The position numbers and the translations under genes were made by a program. A model generated the notes under the pieces. The model was not told where the DNA came from. It saw only the letters and a program-made list of their open reading frames with translations, and did not search any database. This document shows positions 57,072 to 64,000 of a stretch of DNA of 64,000 nucleotides, piece after piece (positions within the stretch are counted from its first letter, which is position 1; each line of letters opens with the position of its first letter). Source of the stretch: Orobanche coerulescens (lineage: Eukaryota; Streptophyta; Magnoliopsida; Lamiales; Orobanchaceae); assembly GCA_033398695.1 (NCBI GenBank), contig CM065802.1, positions 165,535,965 through 165,599,964 of the forward strand. The letters run 5' to 3'.

Positions 57072-60000
57072 TGTAACACCCCCAGAATCTAACCGGGAAT
57101 ATTACATGCCGCAGACCCCCTCCGTGAGGATCCACCAGGCTAAACATCGAAACAACATAATACATTACATGACGACAAGGCATAATCATGAAACATTAGA
57201 CCGATTTGGTCTTTTATCATTGTCTTAAAAATCAAAAATACATAATCCTATCCAGACTCATACCCACGCAAGGGTAAAATACTTCAAAACATAGACAATA
57301 CGGCAGCGGAAAAGACAATACAAAGGGCTCCGACTAACTGAACCCAAAACTGGCGTTCGTGTGATTAGTATCATTCGTCTTTCATCATCCCTCATATCGA
57401 TCCTGTGTCTTGCTCCCGAAAACCTGCATGTACCTGGACACAATACAGATATCCACCCCCCGATTACTCGGGGGTTAGCAAAACTCCACTGTTTCGCTAG
57501 TGCAAGTATAAAGTGCAAAACGAGCCATACACAACACATTCCGAGAATACAATGAAAGACTTCCCGAGATTTATTTAGTAAAAAAAAATAGTTCAAGTCT
57601 TGAAAGTAGGAACGAAGCAAGTAAGCACTTTGAAAACATTTCCAAATCTCGGGAGTTTTGAAAACATTAGAAATTGAAAAGTTCTTAATTCCTCGAAAGC
57701 CATTTAGGGTCACAGCCCCAAAGTTCATTTTCCAAAATATAAATCCGTTAACAAAACACGAGGTCCACGGCCCGACCATTTCGATCACAAAACACAGGGC
57801 CTACGACCCAATCATCCACTGCAATTCACTTACGAGGACACAATACACATAACACGTTATTCTTATGCCATTCTAGCCAAACACCAAGACTCGATATATA
57901 TTGTATCTCGACCCCGAGCGTAAGGCATTTTGGTACTCCGGACATATCACAATTAATCATCAAACATAAACATCAATATCACAGAAACCGCACTTGGTAA
58001 CCCGTGGCCGTACCCATTAGTATCGGCCCCCAGAGGCCCCGTCGGACCGTCCCCAGGTGGGAAACCACTTCCGCGGCTGTACCCATTAGTATCGGCCCCC
58101 AGAGGTCCCGTCGAACCATCCCCAGGTGGAAGAACATCAACACACGCACCCAAGTCCACTTCCGTGGCGTACCCATTAGTATCGGCCCCCAGAGGCCACA
58201 TGCCATCCCCAGGTGGAAGAGTAACAACTCACATATTACAAAACCACAACTCTCAAAGGTCAAACACACAAAGTATATATAGTCGAGGTACCTTGCTAGA
58301 ATGGCCACATTATCCAACATGTACTCACGACCCAGAACTATATCAATTCACAAGGGAGCTCAAGATCTCAACAGCACCGAACAACATAACCAATATTACA
58401 CAAACTCACATATTCATCCATAACCACATGACTCCAAGCACATAATTTCACAAGAGAATTACACTTTACATTTACCAACGCCATAATCATACATAATGAT
58501 ATCACACGAAAGTAAGGTGATCCTATACTCGTCACTAGCACACATATCCAACTAAGCATATTAATTCCCGACACCCACGGTTCACCTTTACGAAAACCAT
58601 GATGGTAAATATACCGATTCTTTTGAAAAATGGTTACAGATATTTATTTAGCACATATCGACACTTAGCAACCATTATATCCACAAAACACGTAATGTAT
58701 GGGTAAGATACTTGCCTCGAATAAGAACAACACGGAGAATCGACCGAAGTAGATTGGCACGAACCGACTACGAACCCGCCGACTCCACCGAACGCCAACT
58801 CGCGACAATAAACTATGAAAGACAAATATAACAACGAAAATGAATTCCAAAGTGCGACCCAAAGCCGCTGAATTCAAAGAACGAATGACGAAGAATCAAG
58901 TGTTTCCCCCAAAACGGCCAAGAACACGATTCGTCCCGACAAAAAACGAAAACGGAATTCCAAGTTGAAATATGGATATAAAATCCATAGAATGTGTTTA
59001 ACAACATCATTTAACCACAATCGATCCATCAAAAATGGATGAAAAACGAGATCGAGAACAAATCCCCCTAAAAGTCGATTCGAATGAAATCAAGAATTAT
59101 ACTTCGATTCGACGAAGAACGATGGCTTAAATGATGTTAAACACAAGAGTACTACCAAGATTAATCATACCCAACATGAATAAATCAACAATACGGAACG
59201 AATCGGACAAAAACACAAAAATCCCCAAATTCAAGAATTTAGGGTTCTAGGAAGAGATTACCTTGATTCGCTGGATCAAAGAATGATAACGGATGATTAG
59301 TCGATGATAAAACCTCTAGAAACTTTGTGGATTTGGTGCCCAACAACATGGCTCCATGATAAGAACAACCCCAGCCGCGGAAGAGAAGGAGAAGAAGGAG
59401 AAAATGGCGAAAAAAACGACTGCAGGGCCTTAAATAGGCTGCCTGCCGACAGGGTTACGTACGTAACCGGCCAAGGCTTACGTACATAACCGAGTCACTG
59501 CCCCAAATCTGCCGGCCCGTTACGTACGTAACCGGCCAGGGCCTTACGTACGTAACCGGCCTTACGTACGTAACTGCCGAGCACTACCGGCCGTAACTCG
59601 GCGATCTTGGCCAGGCGGCAACGGCCCGAACGACCGAACGAAACCCGAATACGAATCGAAGATACGTTTACGAAGTACTCGCAAAGACGAATTCGAGCAC
59701 TAAGAGAACACACGATTCCGACCACCCGAAGGCTCGAAATTCGACAACGGAAAGTAATTACCCCAAACTTTGGGAAATTACGAAAATGGCCCAAAACGCC
59801 CGAAAATCACGATACATGATCGAATAACCAAACTGAAGTTCACAACACGTCGAACAAAGTTAAACGGACTTACGGGAAACTCGAAACAGCAGTTTCGAAC
59901 GAGATTCGCAAGAATCGAACTCAAGTGCGGAAAAGTCGCCAAAAAGTACGGAACTCAACAAAACAACACCGAAACGAAGTCGGATGACAAAAAGTGCATA

Positions 60001-60101
60001 ATTAATCATTCTCGGAATGACGAAACGGTCATGAGCGAGTCGTCAAAATGGACTTTCGCCGAAAAAAAAATTTACCGGAAATCGAAATTACGGGTATTAC
60101 A
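57072..60101 (-). repeat. 5' LTR of the non-coding element
   Basis: It is nearly identical to 51288-54309 with scattered substitutions. The palindrome array has five copies here (59455, 59478 with one mutation, 59520, 59544, 59562) against four in the sister. The DNA just beyond it (59595-59640) is rearranged relative to the sister. Confidence 0.88.
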
Positions 60102-60435
60102 GGTATAACAACATCACGTACCTCTAATAGTTCGTTAAATACCCTAACATGATGAGGCAATATTTTTCTTGAATAACCTCATAAATAGTTGCTCCAATAT
60201 TCTATATAAATTATGTATACAGTGTTTCTTTCTGATCCCTGGATTCTTTTAAATTAATTTATGTGCCCTATTTTTATGATGATCTAAGTGTTTTTTAAGT
60301 TGAAGTTTTTTTTAAATGCTTCCTTTATTATTCTTATAAATTGTCTTGATTCACAAACTTTGCGGTTCTTTAGCTAGGATAGGCATAATTTCCTGGCATA
60401 AATATAATATAGCTCTTCACATTCATATTTTTTAG

Positions 60436-60816
60436 GTACCTGATATCTTGGAACTATATAGACGCATATATGAAGAGTTTTTGGCTGTTTCCGATTATTA
60501 AGGCCAAGAAAAGCGAGCATGAGAAGTTTGATGGTGGACTCTATACAATTACTGTCAATATTGTGATGTTGTTTGTGATGTTACTCTGACACAATAGTTT
60601 ATCATGAACTATTAAGGAACTTTATTCACTATTTTTCTGAATGGTTGGCTTCCGTTCATGACAGGATTTTATCCCGAACACCGGACATGGTGTGTAGGAT
60701 GCAACTTCAAATTGTTTGGGCCAAAATTTTGCAAAAAAAGTTAGATTATATTTGAGAATGAGAAAGGAGAAAATTTCATGGTCTGGCAGAATTCATGGGC
60801 TTATACCACTAGAACG
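60436..60816 (+). pseudogene. Prolyl-tRNA synthetase fragment (two exons)
   Basis: After an acceptor at 60435, exon A (to about 60565) reads DILELYRRIYEEFLAV and, after a one-base shift, KKSEHEKFDGGLYTITVN. After an intron, exon B (60665-60816) reads FIPNTGHGV, a TAG, ATSNCLGQNFAK, then FENEKGENFMVWQNSWAYTT, ending before GTAAATG (donor). This is the class II catalytic core of plant cytosolic-type ProRS, which charges tRNA-Pro. The rest of the enzyme, including ATP-binding motifs 1 and 3, is missing. The intron shows DNA-level copying, not reverse transcription. Confidence 0.85.
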
Positions 60817-60959
60817 GTAAATGACCTTCTCATTATTCTATTTTTTTTGTTCTTGAAATATCGGTCAATGCACATACATGAGCCTATTTTTCCTCTGCTG
60901 TATTTCATTGATATGGATTCTCATATATTTGGCATATTTTGAATTTATTTTTACCTATA

Positions 60960-61560
60960 TCTTTTATTAAAAGAAATCAAATTTTACAAGTGAATGGAAA
61001 GGGGTAGGATTTGAACCTTTGTGAGTGGAGAAATGCCAAATTCCATCAAATAAAATTGCCCCTTCAATTGAAAAGTGTGGTCTGTCTACCACACACATAA
61101 ACATAACCTTTGTTATGAACCTTTTTGGATTGACAAGACCTATGTGGTTCAATTTCATTAGGTAAGAGAGCATATGTCACTTGTTTTGGTCATATAGAAC
61201 CACTTTTCATCAATGTGGATTGTATTCTTCATTGTTTGAAACTTGACTACAATGCCTTCCTGATGATCAAATCTCAATTGACCCAAGGCAAACTTGAGAC
61301 TGTCAGGCTTGATTGCCTCAGAAAGTGCAGATACTATAGCACTTATGTAAGGGCTAATCAGTTTGTGCTTGATCCATACTCCAAACAAGGACTTGCTTAC
61401 ATTTAACTTGGATGCCATTTTCCTGATGATTGATTTTTCAAGAACATCAATAATCATTTTATCTTTATGACTAATAACTTTTTTCTTATTCTGAAAATAG
61501 ACAGGAAGTCCCAAAGATACTTGGTTTACCTCTTTCCATATGTTGCGCACTGATTCGACA
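60960..61560 (-). pseudogene. Plant mariner-like transposase fragment
   Basis: The minus-strand frame 61158-61550 reads a helix-turn-helix-like N-terminal part (IIRKMASKLNVSKSLFGVWI) and then HIDEKWFYMTKTSD, which holds the first Asp of the D-D-D triad. After a frameshift, 60967-61173 gives NPKRFITKVMFMCVVDRPHF. The wording and order match plant MLE transposases. The later Asp residues are absent. Terminal repeats were not found. It lies between the ProRS and kinesin fragments on the opposite strand. Confidence 0.85.
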
Positions 61561-61835
61561 GTTAATCAATACATTATTACTGCCTCGACTTGAGCTTTAG
61601 GGCGATTCAGACCACTAGCAGGCTGATTTTTCAAGAGGCACTATCAAAATTGATTTTTTTATCCATTGTCATATCCGGGTTCTTTCGAGGTTCTGACCTC
61701 TTGATGATTTTAAATTTATGGCACTTTAATTTCCAAATAAAGCTTTTTTTTTCTTTGTGTAATTACACTGAACCTTGAGGGTGGTTTTTGTAGTTAACTA
61801 TTTTATTATGTGTATATGTTGGCAGTGGTTTAGCA
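61561..61835. other. Unassigned stretch between the mariner and kinesin fragments
   Basis: I see no recognised motif. It is T-rich and may be intron of the kinesin fragment plus mariner end. Confidence 0.3.
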
Positions 61836-62715
61836 TAACCAACTTCATGAAGATATTAAAATGAAGTTCCTCCAAGAGGTGAGGGACAGAAAAGAACTTT
61901 ATAACAAAGTCTTGAAATTGAAAGTTAAGGGATAGACTTGTTAGTAATGATTTTTCCATATCAAATAAGGCTCTAAAATTAACAGATTTTGTTTCCTCAG
62001 GTAACATCAGTATTACGCGTGCAGCCTTTGAACAAGCGAGATTGATGGAGGAGTTCCGGTTGCCCTTGATTTCGAGGCTGCAAAGGATGGCGAACTAACA
62101 GTCAGGTCGAACGGGATATCTAAACGGGGTTTCAAATTTGATGTCGTCTTTAGTCCTGAAGCTGATCAATATAATAGCTTTGTGTTTTATCTATGCTTGA
62201 CTGATAGTATGATCATTTCACAAAAATTAACCCTGAGGTTTAGTCTAATTACCCAAAAAAAAAAAGTTATCTTTTAAATTACAATTATTACCTTGACATT
62301 TGTTTCTCTTTTACGTATTGCATGCTCAGGAGGGTGATTTTTGCAATATTGGAAGATAACTAGATAAACCTCAGGTGCAGTTATGTATATTATCTCTATG
62401 GTTACTTTCTGTTTTGCTTCTTGGTACAAGTTGATGTTTTTGAGGAAACGTCACCACTTGCAATGTCGGTTCTGGCTGGATATAACGTCTGTATATTCGC
62501 CTACGGGCAGACGGGGACTGGGAAGACTTTCACTATGGACGGAACATAAGAGGCACGGGAGGTTAACTATTTGAACTCTCGAGAGGCTATTCGACATCAT
62601 CGAAGACCGGAAGAAAATGTTCTGATATGAAGTGTCGGTGAGTGTGCTGGAGGTTTACAACGAGCAGATAGGGGATTTGTTAGTCTCGGATTCACAGCCC
62701 AGTTTCAGTATAGAG
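61836..62715 (+). pseudogene. Kinesin-14 motor fragment (three exons)
   Basis: The first exon (about 61836-61931) encodes LHEDIKMKFLQEVRDRKELY and KVLKLK, the kinesin-14 neck. After an acceptor at 62000 the second exon encodes the motor start (GNI, then PLNK, GVPVALDFEAAKDGELTVRS, FKFDVVFSPEADQ) with frameshifts near 62020-62040. The third (62431-62715) has [20 protein letters not shown] with the P-loop at 62505-62528, then a TAA at 62547-62549 and frame changes over EVYNEQIxDLL. The motor hydrolyses ATP and moves on microtubules. Switch I and II are missing. The neck before the motor marks a C-terminal-motor (kinesin-14) type. Confidence 0.88.
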
Positions 62716-62848
62716 GTATTGGATCAGAAATATAAAATAAAAGCTTGGTTGTTATTCATCACTTCAGTTTTTTGATAATGATAATTTTTGGTAATTACAA
62801 AAGATACCCAACTATCTCTCAAAATTACACACACACCCTTGATGTGTA

Positions 62849-64000
62849 TGTTGCGAAATTCAGTGAACGCAAGTGCACGTTGTCGTAACAAGTAATAAAG
62901 AGATGAGTAAGATATCGTTCCCACGAGGACTGACTTACTAACTACCGATTTATGAGTACTCTAATTTTATTTGAACTGTCGAAATTTTAGGTGCAAGTAA
63001 TAGTTAAGGAAAATTAATAAAAGCAAAGAAATAGTAGAATCAATTATTCAAAGGAGGAAACTCAAATAAGGAAATAATCTAGGATTGTGAATCCACCTCG
63101 GTTTATCCGAATTACTCTCGATTATATGAATTTAATGATTTCTCAATTTATTGAAGGCGAAGCTTGCTAAAATACTCTACCGCCTCTCCCGAGGTCAATA
63201 GATTTTTTCTAAGACGAATAACACACTCTATTCCTAGGTGGATTACTTCAACAATAGGCAAAAAGCACGGAATCTTCTAACAGGCCACGTAATTCCTATG
63301 AGTATGTTCCTATCTCACAAGATAAAACGATTCTCACCAATTTTTCCTACCAACTCTCCTCTCCTGATTTGAGTTGCGTAATTAAAACAATTCAATTATA
63401 GGCCACACAATTGAAAGCATTAAAAACAATTGGGAAAACTCAATAGAAAAGGGAATTATATTGATAATCAAAAGTAAATTCGTCAAAACTTCGGTTTCAT
63501 CAAAATCCTAGACTAGGGTTCTAGCCTGACATGCTAAAAAATATAAATACAAAAAGAATTAAAGAAAGCATAGAAAACAAATGCAGACGAAGGACTTGGA
63601 TTCCTCCGTTCTCTGTCTTCCGCTCTCTGCTCCTTGGTGTTTCTGATTCTTCTCGATTCCTTGATTCCTCGATGATCGATCATCCGATAATTCGATGATG
63701 CTCTTTTTTAGACCTTGAATCCCTATTTATAACTATCATTAGCCGCCAAAATGCGTCCGGGGATTGGGTCGAAAACTGTTCCAAAAATGGCCCAGAAACG
63801 CGGCAAACTCAGCAAAACCGCCCCGTGGGCCGCGGCTCACTTAATCTGTGCCGCGGCCCCTAACCTTCAGCGAGTTGCCTGGGCGCCTATTTTTCTTCCT
63901 GGGCCGCGGCCTGCTTTCCTTGTGCCGCGGCTCATGACCAGAAATCGCCGTTTTGGCCAGTTTTTCGCCGTTCGAGCTTCCGGACTCCAATTTCCTATAA
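62849..64000 (-). repeat. LTR of a further retrotransposon, truncated by the window end
   Basis: The plus-strand start TGTTGCGAAATTC followed by AACGCAAGTGCACG and the run ATCGTTCCCACGAGGACTG are wording I recall from plant LTR ends. A TATTTATA run at 63724-63731 gives TATAAATA on the minus strand, and GCCGCGGC words lie beyond it. No coding domain is seen. The other end is outside the window, so the family is not identified. Confidence 0.55.
63828..63936 (-). repeat. Four GCCGCGGC words
   Basis: GCCGCGGC occurs near 63829, 63850, 63903 and 63924. The copies form two pairs (GGGCCGCGGC then TGTGCCGCGGC) offset by about 74 bp, so a pair was duplicated. They lie about 100 bp upstream of the TATA box on the minus strand. 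Confidence 0.85.

Larger units (their letters stand above)
51288..60101 (-). mobile_element. Non-coding Ty3-type LTR element with 3.0 kb LTRs (LARD-like)
   Basis: Two LTRs (51288-54309 and 57072-60101, 3022 and 3030 bp) are alike over their full length and flanked by the duplication GGTAT (51283-51287 and 60102-60106). A perfect minus-strand primer site (57056-57067) and a polypurine tract (54310-54345) place it on the minus strand. The 2.8 kb internal region has no gag or pol domain. It is a large retrotransposon derivative that depends on another element, probably a Tekay-like relative since the tract wording matches. It split the exon-bearing host stretch. Confidence 0.88.

Noticed and set aside
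61215..61406. Plus-strand 63-codon ORF
   Set aside because: It is the antisense shadow of the mariner transposase fragment.
1..64000. tRNA, rRNA or microRNA genes
   Set aside because: No cloverleaf-like A/B boxes, rRNA motifs or convincing long foldbacks with gene context were noticed by eye; a tRNAscan run would be the decisive test.

Overview
The window is nuclear DNA of a flowering plant, probably a eudicot. It is almost wholly transposable elements: plant-type Ty3 and Ty1 LTR retrotransposons, a LINE, and PIF/Harbinger, hAT, CACTA, Stowaway and mariner DNA transposons. Intron-bearing fragments of plant-type prolyl-tRNA synthetase and kinesin-14 genes lie among them. I see no intact host gene, no tRNA or rRNA gene and no prokaryotic feature. 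Every element ORF checked in detail carries stops, frameshifts or lost catalytic residues.

Layout. 1-5952: 3' part of a Tekay-like Ty3 element with its 3' LTR, inserted in the TATA box of a Ty1/copia LTR. 5953-25762: that copia element (copia-1, Sirevirus-like: gag, pol, then an extra env-position ORF). It has a duplicated RT-RNase H segment, an alien integrase fragment and a Stowaway-like MITE. Its extra ORF is split by an LTR-type insertion (15732-23932, target duplication TAATC). That insertion itself holds a complete gag-only copia element (16892-21312, duplication GGCAG) and a solo LTR (21674-22757, duplication AAGGG). 25763-27023: an LTR shared between copia-1 and a second copy (copia-2, 27024-31299). 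31300-39700: LINE pseudogene, a copia LTR and a decayed Ty3 element with a gag fragment, all on the minus strand. 39760-46780: DNA transposon remnants and low-complexity DNA. 46790-51287 and 60102-62715: stretches with exon-like fragments (an untranslated-leader-like exon, an unidentified exon, prolyl-tRNA synthetase, kinesin-14), with a solo LTR and a mariner relic among them. 51288-60101: an element with 3.0 kb LTRs and no coding domains (duplication GGTAT). 62849-64000: another minus-strand LTR that runs off the window.

The most striking signal cuts across families. In four LTR families from both Ty1 and Ty3 superfamilies, the U3 region carries an array of 12-14 bp self-complementary words ending within about 10-45 bp of the TATA box. 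The words are TTAGCGCGCGCTAA-like, TAGCGTGCGCTA-like, TTACGTACGTAA and a decayed TTAACGTACGTTAA-like form. Three more LTRs carry looser sets built on GGCGATCGCC, GCCGCGGC and GCATTTAATGC. One identical 12-mer is shared by a Ty3 and a Ty1 LTR, and sister LTRs of one element differ in array copy number. All positions were read by eye; no alignment or database search was run.
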